Made by a program: the position numbers and the translations under genes
Origin: CAVRQM01 sp963756975
GTDB taxonomy: Bacteria; Pseudomonadota; Alphaproteobacteria; Acetobacterales; Acetobacteraceae
Assembly: GCA_963756975.1 (NCBI GenBank)
Contig: CAVWPS010000002.1
Location: 620,001 to 684,000 of the forward strand
DNA length: 64,000 nucleotides
Reading direction: 5' to 3'
Notes under the pieces: model-generated
The model's database searches: none
Told to the model about the DNA's origin: nothing
What the model saw: only the letters and a program-made list of their open reading frames with translations
In this document: positions 8,469 to 22,402 of the stretch, in pieces
How the letters are laid out: each line of letters starts with the position of its first letter
How positions within the stretch are numbered: position 1 is the stretch's first letter

Positions 8469-9176
8469 ATGTCCTTTCAAGAAACCTTCGCGACGATCGC
8501 GCAATCGGGTCTGCCGCTGCAGGGCAAGCTCGATGCGTTCAAGGTCGAATTCGATACTCGCCTCGCACCCCCGGCGGCAGTCGAGGCCCTGCATCGCTCC
8601 GTCGCCGAACTGATCGCGTCGGGCGCACCGGATCGGGCACTGAAGGTCGGGGACGTCGCGCCGGAGTTCACGCTCCCCGACTCCGACGGCAAACCGGTCT
8701 CGTCCAAAACGCTCCTCGCCCGAGGCCCGCTCGTGGTCACCTTCTATCGCGGCGTCTGGTGTCCGTATTGCAACTTCGAGCTGACCGCGCTCGAACAAGC
8801 CCGCTCGGAGATCGAGGCGAGGGGGGCGACGCTCGTCGCGATCTCCCAGCAGTTGGCGCCCAACAGCCGCAAGTCGCAGCGCCAGAACGGGCTCGGCTTC
8901 CCGATCCTGGGCGACCATGGCGGCGAGGTCGTTGCCCAGTTCGGCCTACGCTGGACGTTGCCGGACTATCTGCGCGTGGCCCACAAGACGCTCGGCGCCG
9001 ACCTGCCGCAGTTCAACGGCGAGGACAGTTGGACCCTGCCGATGAATGCTCGCTACGTCATCGCCCAGGACGGTTCGATCGCCTACGCCGAGGTGAACGC
9101 CGATTATACCCGCCGGCCCGAGCCTTCGGCCGTCTTCCCGGTTTTGGAGAGATTGATGCGCCGGCAGGCCGCCTGA
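8469..9176 (+). CDS. AhpC/TSA-family peroxiredoxin-like protein
   Basis: 235 residues. The thioredoxin-like fold spans about residues 60-230 (VGDVAPEFTLPDSDGK). The redox motif is GVWCPYC, with Cys98 and Cys101, placing it in the peroxiredoxin-like group that has CxxC at the active site instead of the PxxxTxxC of classic AhpC. The N-terminal 55 residues form a helical extension common in this group. There is no signal peptide, so it is cytoplasmic. It is expected to reduce peroxides or act as a thiol oxidoreductase. It is probably regulated by the divergent LysR. Confidence 0.87.
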   Translation: MSFQETFATIAQSGLPLQGKLDAFKVEFDTRLAPPAAVEALHRSVAELIASGAPDRALKVGDVAPEFTLPDSDGKPVSSKTLLARGPLVVTFYRGVWCPYCNFELTALEQARSEIEARGATLVAISQQLAPNSRKSQRQNGLGFPILGDHGGEVVAQFGLRWTLPDYLRVAHKTLGADLPQFNGEDSWTLPMNARYVIAQDGSIAYAEVNADYTRRPEPSAVFPVLERLMRRQAA

Positions 9177-9203
9177 TTTTTCGTCGGTAGCCCGCTCCGA
9201 TCT

Positions 9204-9234
9204 GATCTTCGGCGTTTTTGACGCGCCGAAGATC
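9204..9234 (+). terminator. Hairpin after the peroxiredoxin gene
   Basis: An 11-base perfect stem (GATCTTCGGCG with its complement) and a 9-base loop, 27 bases after the peroxiredoxin stop. There is no T-run behind it, so intrinsic termination is uncertain. Confidence 0.45.
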
Positions 9235-9471
9235 GGGTTGGCGATAGGAGAGGCTGGGGCCGCGACATCGACGTCACCCAGCGTGGCGATCGTCGGAATG
9301 GTGAACCGGGGGGGGAACGCCTCGCCCTCCGATCGGCACAACGAAAATGACAGGCCGAAGCTGCGAAGCTTTTCGGACGGATGACCGGTCAGGTCACGGT
9401 CGTGGCCGAGAAGGCCGAGCTGGCGATCGGCTGCGGAGCGAACGAGCCGCTTATGCCCTGGCCGGGGCACG
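9235..9471. other. Spacer with no recognised gene
   Basis: Between the peroxiredoxin hairpin and the rRNA-operon terminator. Short frames exist on both strands but none resembles a known family. A run of eight G at 9308-9315 is a likely place for sequencing-length error. Confidence 0.5.
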
Positions 9472-9510
9472 ACAACACCGCCGCACGTTTTGGCCGTGCG
9501 GCGGTGTTGT
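9472..9510 (-). terminator. rRNA operon terminator hairpin
   Basis: A perfect 16-base stem (ACAACACCGCCGCACG with its complement) and a 7-base loop. It lies just past the tRNA-fMet gene in the direction of operon transcription. It is the strongest hairpin near the operon's end. A short GT dinucleotide run (9509-9525) separates it from the tRNA. Confidence 0.7.
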
Positions 9511-9525
9511 TGTGTGTGTGTGTGT

Positions 9526-9602
<77 letters not shown>

Positions 9603-9626
9603 TGGGTGAGGTGTGTTGTGAGTGTT

Positions 9627-9770
9627 GCGTGGTCCGGAAGACCTGGCGGCGACCGACTCTCCCGCATCTTGAGATGCAGTACCATAGGCGCTGGGGGTTT
9701 TCACGGCCGAGTTCGGGATGGGATCGGGTGGTCTCTCCCCGCCATGGCCACCAGGTCGTCCGGACCACGC
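9627..9770 (-). other. 5S precursor processing stem
   Basis: An 11-base inverted repeat, GCGTGGTCCGG (9627-9637) and CCGGACCACGC (9760-9770), brackets the mature 5S rRNA. It would extend its terminal helix in the precursor and act as an RNase substrate. Confidence 0.6.
9641..9756 (-). rRNA. rrf: 5S ribosomal RNA
   Basis: About 116 bases, with complementary ends (ACCTGG and CCAGGT on the plus strand) and the conserved CGAACTCGG and CCATGGC blocks on the minus strand. It is flanked by GCGTGGTCCGG at 9627-9637 and its complement at 9760-9770, which would form the processing stem. Exact ends are estimated. Confidence 0.93.
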
Positions 9771-9891
9771 GGCCGGGCGGATGGTCGTGCCCGGCTTGGG
9801 TGTGGATGGGTTCTGGTGCGGTGTGTCGTGTTGTGTGCCGCGTCTGAGCGGGCGCGGCGGCCGCCGGGGTTTGCCCGGGGATTGCTGCTGC

Positions 9892-12692
<2,801 letters not shown>

Positions 12693-13224
12693 ACAGGAAC
12701 AACCCCCGGACACGCACCAGCTAAATCCCGCCGGCCCGTTCCAGGCAATCGAACCCATACCCTCTTTACTCAGCACACAATTTTAAGACGACCCGCACGG
12801 ACATCACACCCGCCGGGATCGTCACACACCTCTGCCCGCCCGACCCGCACTCCGAACCACCGATCGCTCGATGACAGAAGTGAAGGCCAGCGCCGCCAAT
12901 CGCTCCGGGCAGGGCACTACACCCCACCGTCGGTCAGAACGCGATTTCCCTCCACACCCTCTCACGAGGGGAACGGACCGGACCAGCCTGGAAAGGCCGA
13001 TCCGAAGCGGCACGCGCAGAGGCGCACCAGAACCTGATTCACAACTCTGAATGAACATTTTCGGCGCACCACCGACCCACAGGCCGGCACCACACCAAAA
13101 CACGCAACCGAACTTCCGACACGACAGCCACCCGAACGGGCATCCCGCCGAACCGAAAATCCGAACCCACTCCCTCACCCACGATGATGATCACCCAAGC
13201 CCCAAGCCGATCTCTCGGCCAGCC
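12693..13224. other. 16S-23S spacer, part between tRNA-Ala and 23S
   Basis: About 530 bases of the internal transcribed spacer. I see no gene in it; short frames here are low quality. Confidence 0.7.
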
Positions 13225-13300
13225 TGGTGGAGACGATCGGGATCGAACCGATGACCCCCTGCTTGCAAAGCAGGTGCTCTCCCAGCTGAGCTACGCCCCC
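13225..13300 (-). tRNA. tRNA-Ala (TGC)
   Basis: 76 bases with encoded CCA. It begins GGGGGCGTAGCTCAG, has anticodon TGC in TTTGCAA, and has the T arm GGTTCGATCC. Second tRNA of the 16S-23S spacer. Confidence 0.95.
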
Positions 13301-13335
13301 AAGCCCGGCACCCTGCGGTGCCACAGCCAACGGTA

Positions 13336-13409
<74 letters not shown>

Positions 13410-13662
13410 CAGTCGCCGATCGGCCAAATCGCGGCCGACCCGCTCCAACTCGTCTACATCGTGGGAAGGGATACGCTGGCGGCGCCCGAAGGCGAACCGG
13501 ATCTTTGAATGGCGGGCCGGCAACCAGGGCCGGACGCCGAAGCGCCGCCGGCATCCGCCGACGGTTAGCGGACCAGCCTCCGAAGAGACCGACCCATTAT
13601 GGAAGCACGCAAGCCACACCCCAGAGCCGAAGCCCGGGAAGCGGCACTCGCGCGCCATCCTT

Positions 13663-15155
<1,493 letters not shown>

Positions 15156-15607
15156 CATCAATACAGGCCGCGCCTCAGCACAACCCACATCACGAACCAA
15201 CCCCGAACCCATCAATCACTCATCGATCTTGCCCACGCCCAGGCACAAACACCAGACGCGGACCTCAAGGACCCAAAACATACTACTCAACGCATCATCA
15301 AGACACATCAGCAGCACATCCCAGATCCAGCAAGTTCAAACCAATCAGGATCAATAAACGTCCAGAGCCATGCCCCAAACATCCAGTCACCTCATCACCA
15401 AACCCGCCAAAACCCAAAACACCCTCCCCTCTCGCAAGGGCAAAGGACGCCGCCAACGTATCCCTTCCAGAATACTAAAACCTGATTTGCAATGTGAATG
15501 AACAGGTCGACGACAGCGAAACCAGCTGCCTATTAGCGATCCCGGCCGGAGCCAGGAGTTATTCGGAACCGAGGCAAACGCCAAAGCGCCGCGCCGGAGA
15601 GGCGTAT
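15156..15607. other. rRNA operon leader region
   Basis: About 450 bases between 16S and the next gene. It contains the 5' leader and presumably the rRNA promoter. No gene is seen. It is AC-rich on the plus strand. Confidence 0.6.
15469..15498 (-). promoter_or_regulatory. Possible rRNA operon promoter
   Basis: On the minus strand TTCACA and TATTCT are separated by 18 bases, about 310 bases ahead of 16S. This is a moderate match to a sigma-70 promoter, offered as the best candidate in the region. Confidence 0.3.
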
Positions 15608-16620
15608 CTAGGGATATGCCGCCGGACGGTCAACACCTTTCTCGCCCGCCGATACGGTTTCTTCGAAAACCTCCAGCCAGCGCGCGAACCGCTCGATCCC
15701 GGCCGCGAGCGGCGTGGACGGCGCGAAGCCGCACAAGGCCGCAAGGGCGGACACGTCGGCCTCGGTCCGCTCCACGTCGGCGGCCGGTCTCGCGCCAGCC
15801 TGACGATCGCCCGCCGGCCGAGCGACGTCTCGAGTGCGGCCACCAGCGCCGACACCGGTTCTGAACGCGTGTTGCCGATGTTGAACAGCCGGGCCGGCGC
15901 GCCGCGCTCCGGCGGATGGTCGAGGCAACCCAGCACCCCGGCCACGACGTCGTCGACATAGGTGAAATCGCGTTGGACCCGGCCGTCGTCGAACAGCGTC
16001 ACCGGCTCGCCCCGCAAGATCGCCCGGGCGAACGAGAAATACGCCATGTCCGGCCGGCCCCACGGACCGTAGACGGTGAAGAACCGCAACCCGCTGGTCG
16101 GGATGGCGAACAGATGGGCGTAGCTGGCCGCCATCGCCTCGCCCGCCTGCTTCGTCGCCGCGTACAACGACAAGGCGCGGCCGAGCGGCGCGGCCTCCCG
16201 GAACGGCGTGTCCTGGCTGTCGCCGTAGACGGACGAGCTGCTCGCGTAGACGAGGTGGCGCAGCCCGGGCCGCGCCCTCGCCGCCTCCAGCACGGCCAGA
16301 TGCCCGGTGACGTTCGCCCGCGTGTAGTCGAACGGCGCGACCAGCGAGTGCCGGACCCCCGCCTGCGCCGCCAGATGGACGATGCGGTCCACATCCACAC
16401 CCGCCAGCGCGGCTTCGAGTGCCCCCGCCTCCGCCAGATCGAGTTTGACGAACGAGAACGCCTCGTGCCGGCGCAGTCGCGCGAGCCGGGCGTGCTTCAG
16501 GCCGACCTCGTAATACGAATTCAGCTCGTCGACGCCGAGCACGCGCTCGCCACGGGCCAGCAGCGCCTCGGCGACGTGGTAGCCGATGAACCCCGCGGCG
16601 CCGGTCAGCAGAATGGCCAT
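15608..16620 (-). pseudogene. UDP-glucuronate 4-epimerase-like nucleotide-sugar epimerase with C-terminal frameshift
   Basis: Starts at ATG 16620 with MAILLTGAAGFIGYHVAEAL, the NAD-binding motif of extended SDRs. The catalytic SSS-VYG and LYAATKQAGE (YxxxK) motifs are intact, and the order matches UDP-glucuronate 4-epimerases. Around 15785-15800 the frame shifts: the original frame becomes Pro/Arg-rich, while the correct C terminus (ADVERTEADVSAL, CGFAPSTPL, IERFARWLEVF) continues in another frame to a stop at 15608. One indel restores about 337 residues, the normal length. It could be a sequencing error or recent decay; the lost part is only the last 60-70 residues. It is divergent from siroheme synthase. 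Confidence 0.72.
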
Positions 16621-16668
16621 CCCGATTCCATCTCCGTTGCCGGCGCGCGGTATGGCATGGAGTGGGCG

Positions 16669-17979
16669 ATGAGACACTTTCCGATCTTCCTCGACCTGAC
16701 CGGCCGGCGCGTGCTGGTGCTCGGCCACGGCGAGATCGCGCACCGCAAGGCCGAGCCGCTGCGCGCCGCCGGGGCCGAAGTCGTGATGGCCGACATCTAT
16801 TCGGCCGAGTCGCTGGCCGGCTGCGCTTTGGCGGTGGGCGCCGATGCGCCGGAAGCGGAGTTGCGCGCACTGCACGCGGCGGCGGTGGCGGCGGGGATCC
16901 CGGTCAACACGGTCGACCGGCCGGAACTGTGCTCGTTCATCATGCCGGCCCTGGTCGACCGCGCGCCGCTGACGATCGCGATTTCGTCCGGCGGCGCCGC
17001 CCCCGTGCTGGCGCGCATGGTGCGGGCGCGAATCGAGGCGATGCTGCCGCCGACGCTGGGACGGCTGGCGGCCCTGGTGGACACGCTGAAAGTGCGGATG
17101 CGGGCGGCGCTGCCGGATGTGGCACGGCGCCGGCGGGTGCTCGACGCGCTGCTGACCGGACCGGCGGCCGAGCTGGTCCATGCAGGCCATGAGGATGCCG
17201 CCCGCGCGAAGATGATCGAGGCGATCGACGCGGCCGAGAGCGAGACGCCGCCCGGGATCGTCCATCTGGTCGGCGGCGGTCCCGGTTCGGCCGATCTGCT
17301 GACGCTGCGGGCGCAAAGACTGCTCGGCGAGGCGGATGTGATCGTGCACGACCGGCTGGTCGGCGACGAGGTGCTGGACATGGCGCGGCGCGATGCGGAG
17401 CGGGTGTTCGTCGGCAAGGCGCGGGCGAACCACTGCATGGCGCAGGACGACATCAACGCGCTGCTGGTGCGGCTCGGGCGCGAGGGCCGGCGCGTGGTCC
17501 GGCTGAAGGGCGGCGACCCGTTCGTGTTCGGCCGCGGCGGCGAGGAGGCGGAGGCGCTGGCCGAGGCCGGCGTCGCCTACACGGTGGTGCCGGGCGTCAC
17601 GGCGGCCCTCGCCTGCGCGGCGCAGGCGGGAATCGCGCTTACCCACCGGGATGCCGCGCGGACGCTGACGTTCGTGACCGGGCACACGAAGGAGGGGCGG
17701 CTCGATCTGGATTTCGCCCACCTCGCGGCCGGCGGCGGGACGATCGCGGTCTACATGGGCGTGGTGTCGCTGCCGCAGCTGGCCGAGGGCTTGCTCGCGC
17801 ATGGGCTGCCGGAGACGACGCCGGCGGCGCTGATCGAGCGGGGCGGGACGGCCCGGCAACGCGAGCGGCGGGGGACGCTGCCGGAGCTGGTGCGCGACGC
17901 GCCCGGCTGGTCGGAGGGCGGGCCGACGCTGGTGCTGATCGGGGCGGTGGTCGGGCGGGGACGAGCGGCTAACGCGTGA
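16669..17979 (+). CDS. cysG: Siroheme synthase (precorrin-2 dehydrogenase/ferrochelatase + uroporphyrinogen-III methyltransferase)
   Basis: 436 residues from ATG 16669, chosen because GGAG lies 6 bases upstream; an in-frame ATG at 16657 has no such site. The N-terminal part (about 1-195) is CysG-N-like with VLGHGEIAHRKAEPL and PELCSFIMP, and is shorter between these motifs than enterobacterial CysG. The C-terminal part (about 200-436) is the SAM-dependent methyltransferase, with VGGGPGSADLLTLRA, VVRLKGGDPFVFGRGGEE and VPGVTAAL. Together they turn uroporphyrinogen III into siroheme for sulfite or nitrite reductase. No such reductase is in this window. Confidence 0.9.
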   Translation: MRHFPIFLDLTGRRVLVLGHGEIAHRKAEPLRAAGAEVVMADIYSAESLAGCALAVGADAPEAELRALHAAAVAAGIPVNTVDRPELCSFIMPALVDRAPLTIAISSGGAAPVLARMVRARIEAMLPPTLGRLAALVDTLKVRMRAALPDVARRRRVLDALLTGPAAELVHAGHEDAARAKMIEAIDAAESETPPGIVHLVGGGPGSADLLTLRAQRLLGEADVIVHDRLVGDEVLDMARRDAERVFVGKARANHCMAQDDINALLVRLGREGRRVVRLKGGDPFVFGRGGEEAEALAEAGVAYTVVPGVTAALACAAQAGIALTHRDAARTLTFVTGHTKEGRLDLDFAHLAAGGGTIAVYMGVVSLPQLAEGLLAHGLPETTPAALIERGGTARQRERRGTLPELVRDAPGWSEGGPTLVLIGAVVGRGRAANA

Positions 17980-17982
17980 ACC

Positions 17983-18765
17983 TCACTGCGCGGTCCAGCC
18001 GCCGTCGATCGAGAGCGGGGAGCCGGTGATCGTGGCGGCCGCGTCTCCGCACAGGAACACGGTCAGCGCCCCGATCTGCTCCGGCGTGGTGAAGCGGGCC
18101 ATCGGCTGCTTTTCGGTCAGCAGCGCGTGGGTCACCGCCTCGACCGGCTGGCCGGAGGCGGCGGCGCGGGCGTCGAGCTGGGCTTGCACCAGCGGCGTCA
18201 GCACCCAGCCGGGACAGATCGCGTTGCAGGTGACGCCGCTGTCGGCCAATTCGATCGCGGCGACCTTGGTGAGGCCGACGAGGCCGTGTTTGGCCGCGAC
18301 GTACGCGGCCTTGGTGGCGCTCGCGACCAGGCCGTGGGCGGAGGCGATGTTGACGATCCGGCCCCAGCCCCGCGCGCGCATGCCCGGGATGGCCGCGCGC
18401 ATCGTGTGAAACGCGCCCGAGAGGTTGATCGCGATCACCCGGTCCCACTGCTCGGGCGCGAACGCCTCGATCGCCGCGGTGTGCTGCACGCCCGCGTTGT
18501 TGACCAGGATGTCGAGCCGGCCGAACTCGCGCTCGGCCTGCGCGATCATGGCGGGCACCTGCTCCGGCTTGGATATGTCGCAGCCGGACCAGCCGGCGCG
18601 GACGCCCATCGCCTCGATCTCGCGCCGGATCGCTTCGACCGCCGCCGCGTCGCCGAAGCCGTTGAGCAGGATGTCGGCCCCCTCGGCGGCCAGGGCGCGC
18701 GCGATGCCGAGGCCGATGCCGCTGGTCGAGCCGGTGACGAGGGCGACCTTGCCGCGCAGGCTCAT
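17983..18765 (-). CDS. bdhA: 3-hydroxybutyrate dehydrogenase
   Basis: 260 residues, a classical SDR: TGSTSGIG for NAD binding, NNAG, IASAHG with the catalytic Ser, and YVAAKHG with Tyr/Lys. The blocks VQHTAAIE, INLSGAFHTMRAA and NAICPGWVLTPLVQ are characteristic of 3-hydroxybutyrate dehydrogenase, which oxidises D-3-hydroxybutyrate to acetoacetate in polyhydroxybutyrate turnover. Its ATG overlaps the stop of the upstream oxidoreductase by four bases (18762-18765), so the two are probably translationally coupled. Confidence 0.9.
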   Translation of the reverse strand: MSLRGKVALVTGSTSGIGLGIARALAAEGADILLNGFGDAAAVEAIRREIEAMGVRAGWSGCDISKPEQVPAMIAQAEREFGRLDILVNNAGVQHTAAIEAFAPEQWDRVIAINLSGAFHTMRAAIPGMRARGWGRIVNIASAHGLVASATKAAYVAAKHGLVGLTKVAAIELADSGVTCNAICPGWVLTPLVQAQLDARAAASGQPVEAVTHALLTEKQPMARFTTPEQIGALTVFLCGDAAATITGSPLSIDGGWTAQ

Positions 18766-19757
18766 GCTTCAAGCCCGGTCAGCACGACTTTGCCCAAGAT
18801 GCCGCCGTTGTCCTGGGCGTCATGGGCTTCGGCGATACGGTCGAGCGGCAGGGTCAGGCCGATCACCGGGCGATACGCGCCGGCGGCGAGGCAGGCGGTG
18901 ATGTCGCGCGCGGCCTCGATGTGGGCGGCGTCGCCCATGCCGTAGACGAACACCATGCGGATCAGGACGTTGCGGACCATCGCCTCGCGGAACACCATCG
19001 ACAGGCGGGCGTCCGCGGTGGCCGACGCGTAGCAGCTGACCACGCCGTTCGGCGCGAGGCAGGCGAGGTCTGTCGCGATGTTGTCGACCAGGTTCACCTC
19101 GACGATCCGCTCGACCCCGGCGCCGTCGGTCACGTCGCGCACGCGGGCCGCCACATCCTCGTCGCGGCGCATGACGACGATCTCCGCCCCGGCGGCGCGG
19201 GCGATGTCGGCCTGCGCGTCGCGGCTGACGGTCGCGATCACGCGTGCGCCGGCCCAGCGCGCCAGCAGGATCGCCGCCGTGCCGACCGCGCCCGCCCCGC
19301 CTTGGACCAGCACCCAGCGTCCGCGCAGGTCGCCGTCGGCGAACAGGCAGCGATGCGCGGTCATGGCGGGCACGCCGAGGCAGGCCCCGGTCTCGAACGA
19401 AATGTCGTCCGGAAGGCGCACAGCTTGGGTGGACGGGACGACGGTGAACGACGCGGCGGTGCCGCCCGCCCGGCCCCGCTGCGCCTCATAAATCCAGACC
19501 CGTTCGCCGACCCGGTCCGGGGCCACGCCCGGCCCGACGCGATCGATCGTGCCGGCGCCGTCCTGGTGCGGGATGATGCGGGGGAACGGCATCGGCATGC
19601 CGCCCCAGCCGCCGCGACCCTTGGTGTCGGACGGGTTCAGGCCGGAGGCTTGGATGCGGACCCGGACCTGTCCCGGCCCCGGCTCCGGATCGGGCAGCGC
19701 GCCCACGGTCAGCACGTCGCGCGCCGGTCCCTGACGGTCGTAATAGGCGGCCTTCAT
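18762..19757 (-). CDS. Zinc-independent quinone oxidoreductase-like MDR protein
   Basis: 331 residues from ATG 19757, preceded by GGGAGAG. Medium-chain dehydrogenase/reductase: an N-terminal GroES-like part (GPGQVRVRIQASGLNPSDTK) and a nucleotide-binding motif VQGGAGAVGTAAILLA. There is no catalytic or structural zinc Cys cluster, so it belongs to the quinone oxidoreductase subfamily and probably uses NADPH. The first gene of a two-gene unit with bdhA; the substrate is unknown. Confidence 0.87.
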   Translation of the reverse strand: MKAAYYDRQGPARDVLTVGALPDPEPGPGQVRVRIQASGLNPSDTKGRGGWGGMPMPFPRIIPHQDGAGTIDRVGPGVAPDRVGERVWIYEAQRGRAGGTAASFTVVPSTQAVRLPDDISFETGACLGVPAMTAHRCLFADGDLRGRWVLVQGGAGAVGTAAILLARWAGARVIATVSRDAQADIARAAGAEIVVMRRDEDVAARVRDVTDGAGVERIVEVNLVDNIATDLACLAPNGVVSCYASATADARLSMVFREAMVRNVLIRMVFVYGMGDAAHIEAARDITACLAAGAYRPVIGLTLPLDRIAEAHDAQDNGGILGKVVLTGLEA

Positions 19758-19840
19758 CTCGTCTCTCCCCCGTAACCGTGCGACACAACAGCGCGGCCGC
19801 ACCTTGCCGCGATGCCAGAGGATCGGTCCACCGGCGCTTG

Positions 19841-20743
19841 ATGACGGTTCGCACACGCCTGTCGCCCGCAGCCTTCGGCATGGTGCTCGGCATGACCGCC
19901 TACGCGCTGTTCGCCTGCCACGACGCGGCGATCAAATGGCTCGTCACGCCGGCACCCGGCCGCGATGCGTTGCCGGTGTGGGAGGTGCTGTGCGCGCGGT
20001 CGGCGTTCATCGTCGCCACCGTCACCGCGATGGGGCGCGGCCGGCTGCTCGCCCGCGCCGTCGTCACGCGCGAAAAACCGAGGCTGCTGCTGCGCGCGGC
20101 GCTGACGCTGGCGGCGTGGCTCAGCTACTACTCGGCGTCGGCGGCACTGCCGCTGGCGCAGTTGCTGACGCTGTATTTCGCCGCCCCGATCATCACCGTC
20201 ATCCTGGCGCGGCCGCTGCTCGGCGAACGCATCCCGCCGTCGCGCTGGGTGTCGGTCGCGGTCGGCTTCGTGGGCGTCGTCGTCGCCTGCGATCCGGGCG
20301 GCCTGAGCTTTTCGTGGGCGGCGGCGCGGGTTTTGATGGCGGCGGGGTTTTGGGGGTTCGCGATCATCCTCATGCGGCAGGTCGCTCGGTCCGAAACGAC
20401 GCTGCTGCAGATGTTCTACGTGAACGTCGTGTTCCTGATCGCGACCGCGCTGGCGTGCGCGACCATCGCGGCGGCGTGGCCGACCGGACGGCAGGTGGCG
20501 GTCTTGGGGGTTGTGTGCGTGTTCGGGGCGGCCGGGCAGTTCTGCCTGTTCGAGGCGGTGCGGCGCGCGGCGGCGTCGATCATGGCGACGGTCGAGTACA
20601 CGGCACTGATCTGGGCGTTCGTGCTCGGGTGGATGGTGTTCGGGGATATTCCCCGGCTGCCGGTCTGGCTCGGGGCGGGACTGATCCTGACGGCGGGCGG
20701 GCTGCTGGTTGTGGGCGAGCGGCGGCGGGTTCGGGTCGCTTAG
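19841..20743 (+). CDS. EamA/DMT-family permease
   Basis: 300 residues from ATG 19841. About ten hydrophobic helices are arranged as two EamA repeats (first about 14-145, second about 160-290). An early ACHDAAIKW-like segment follows helix 1, as in RhaT/YdcZ-type drug/metabolite transporters. It is an inner-membrane exporter of unknown small metabolites. It is convergent with the ThDP enzyme gene, which ends 18 bases away. Confidence 0.87.
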   Translation: MTVRTRLSPAAFGMVLGMTAYALFACHDAAIKWLVTPAPGRDALPVWEVLCARSAFIVATVTAMGRGRLLARAVVTREKPRLLLRAALTLAAWLSYYSASAALPLAQLLTLYFAAPIITVILARPLLGERIPPSRWVSVAVGFVGVVVACDPGGLSFSWAAARVLMAAGFWGFAIILMRQVARSETTLLQMFYVNVVFLIATALACATIAAAWPTGRQVAVLGVVCVFGAAGQFCLFEAVRRAAASIMATVEYTALIWAFVLGWMVFGDIPRLPVWLGAGLILTAGGLLVVGERRRVRVA

Positions 20744-20761
20744 AGGGAGTCTGCCCGGCTC

Positions 20762-22402
20762 TCAAGCAACCGTTTCGGGCGTGATCCGGGCGGGGTCGGT
20801 GTGGAGGTGCAGCAGCGCCGGCCGCCCCTCGGCCACCGTGAACGCCTGCGCCCGTTCGAAGGCGGGCCAAAACGCGGCGGTCGTCTCGACCTCCTCGCCG
20901 AACCCGCCATGCGCGCGGGCGATCGCCGAAAAATCGGGGTTGCGGATGGCGGTGCCGCTGACCCGGCCCGGATAGCGCCGCTCCTGGTGCATGCGGATCG
21001 TGCCGAACATGCCGTTGTCCACCACGATCACGATCACCGCCGCGTCGTGCTGGACGGCGGTCGCGAACTCCTGCGGATACATCTGCCAGCAGCCGTCGCC
21101 CGCGAAGCACAGCACCGTCCGCTCCGGGTGACGCAGCTTGGCCGCGATCGCCGCCGGCAGGCCGTAGCCCATCGCCCCGCTGGTCGGTGCCAACTGCATG
21201 CCGGCCCCGTAGCGCCAGAACCGGCCGACCCAGATCGCGTAGTTTCCGGCCCCGTTGGCGACCATCGTCTCCGGCCCGAGCCGGTCGGACAGGCCGGTCA
21301 CCACCGCTTCGAGGTCGACGCCGCGCGGTTCCGGTCGCGGCGCGCGGCGCGTGAAAGCCTCGAACTGTGCCCGGGCGTCGGTCAGCCAGCCCGTCCAACG
21401 GGGCTCGACCGGCGGCGACGCCTTGACGAGTGCCGCCATCAGCGCCGGCATGCCGGCCTGGACCGCGAGCGTCGGGCGGTAGACGCGGCCGAGTTCGTCA
21501 GGATCGGGGTGGGCGTGGATCAGCTTTTGCGCCGGCACGGGGGCCGCGATCAGGTCGTAGCCGGTCGTCGTCTCGCTGAGCCGGCTGCCGAACGCGAGGA
21601 TCAGGTCGCTATCGCGCACACGGGCGGCCAGCGCCGGGTCGATCGACAGGCCGACATGGCCGGCAAAGCGCGGATCGTCGTTGGCCATGATCGACTGGCG
21701 GCGAAAACCGCCCGTGACCGGCAGCTCCCAGGCGGCCGCGAACCGCGCGAGGTTTTCGCGCGCCGGAGCGGTCCAGCCGCCGCCGCCGACCAGCACGAGC
21801 GGCCGGTTTGCCTCGCGTAAAAGGCCGAAAATGCCGTCCACGTCGGCCGCCTGCGCGACCGGAGCCATCGGCGGCACGTCGGCTGCGTCGGACGAGCCGA
21901 ACAGCATGTCCTCCGGCAGCGACAGCACCACCGGTCCGGGCCGGCCGGATATCGCGACCGCGAACGCGCGAGCGAGCATTTCGGGGAGGCGGGCGGTGTC
22001 GTCGACCTCCGCCGCCCATTTCGCGAGCGGCGCGAACATCGCGCTAAAATCGACTTCCTGGAACGCTTCGCGGCCGCGGTACTCGCGGTCGACCTGCCCG
22101 ATCAGCAGCAGCATCGGCGTGCTGTCCTGCATCGCGGTATGGACGCCGACGCTTGCGTGGGTGGCGCCCGGGCCGCGTGTCACGAGGCACACGCCGGGGC
22201 GGCCGGTCAGCTTGCCGTCGGCCTCGGCCATGTTGGCGGCACCGCCCTCGTGCCGCGCCACCACCACGTCGATCGCGCTGTCGACCAGCGCGTCGAGGAT
22301 CGCGAGGTAGCTTTCGCCGGGCACGCAGAAGACGCGATCGACACCGTGGGCGGCCAGCGCGTCGACGACGATTCGGCCGCCAGTCCGGGCACCCGTCCGC
22401 AT
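20762..22402 (-). CDS. Acetolactate synthase-like thiamine-diphosphate enzyme
   Basis: 546 residues. The N-terminal PYR domain carries FCVPGESYLAILDAL with the catalytic Glu, then ARHEGGAANMAEADGKLTG. The central domain runs about 190-320, and the C-terminal PP domain has the cofactor motif GDGCWQMYPQEF...DNG. It belongs to the AHAS/benzoylformate-decarboxylase superfamily; no small-subunit gene is adjacent, so it is probably not a biosynthetic acetolactate synthase. Its ATG (22402-22400) overlaps the shc stop codon by one base (TGATG), indicating translational coupling to hopene synthesis. Substrate and link to hopanoids are unknown. Confidence 0.85.
   Translation of the reverse strand: MRTGARTGGRIVVDALAAHGVDRVFCVPGESYLAILDALVDSAIDVVVARHEGGAANMAEADGKLTGRPGVCLVTRGPGATHASVGVHTAMQDSTPMLLLIGQVDREYRGREAFQEVDFSAMFAPLAKWAAEVDDTARLPEMLARAFAVAISGRPGPVVLSLPEDMLFGSSDAADVPPMAPVAQAADVDGIFGLLREANRPLVLVGGGGWTAPARENLARFAAAWELPVTGGFRRQSIMANDDPRFAGHVGLSIDPALAARVRDSDLILAFGSRLSETTTGYDLIAAPVPAQKLIHAHPDPDELGRVYRPTLAVQAGMPALMAALVKASPPVEPRWTGWLTDARAQFEAFTRRAPRPEPRGVDLEAVVTGLSDRLGPETMVANGAGNYAIWVGRFWRYGAGMQLAPTSGAMGYGLPAAIAAKLRHPERTVLCFAGDGCWQMYPQEFATAVQHDAAVIVIVVDNGMFGTIRMHQERRYPGRVSGTAIRNPDFSAIARAHGGFGEEVETTAAFWPAFERAQAFTVAEGRPALLHLHTDPARITPETVA

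Noticed and set aside
9509..9525. GT dinucleotide run as a functional repeat
   Set aside because: Very short and in a spacer next to the terminator; no evidence of function.
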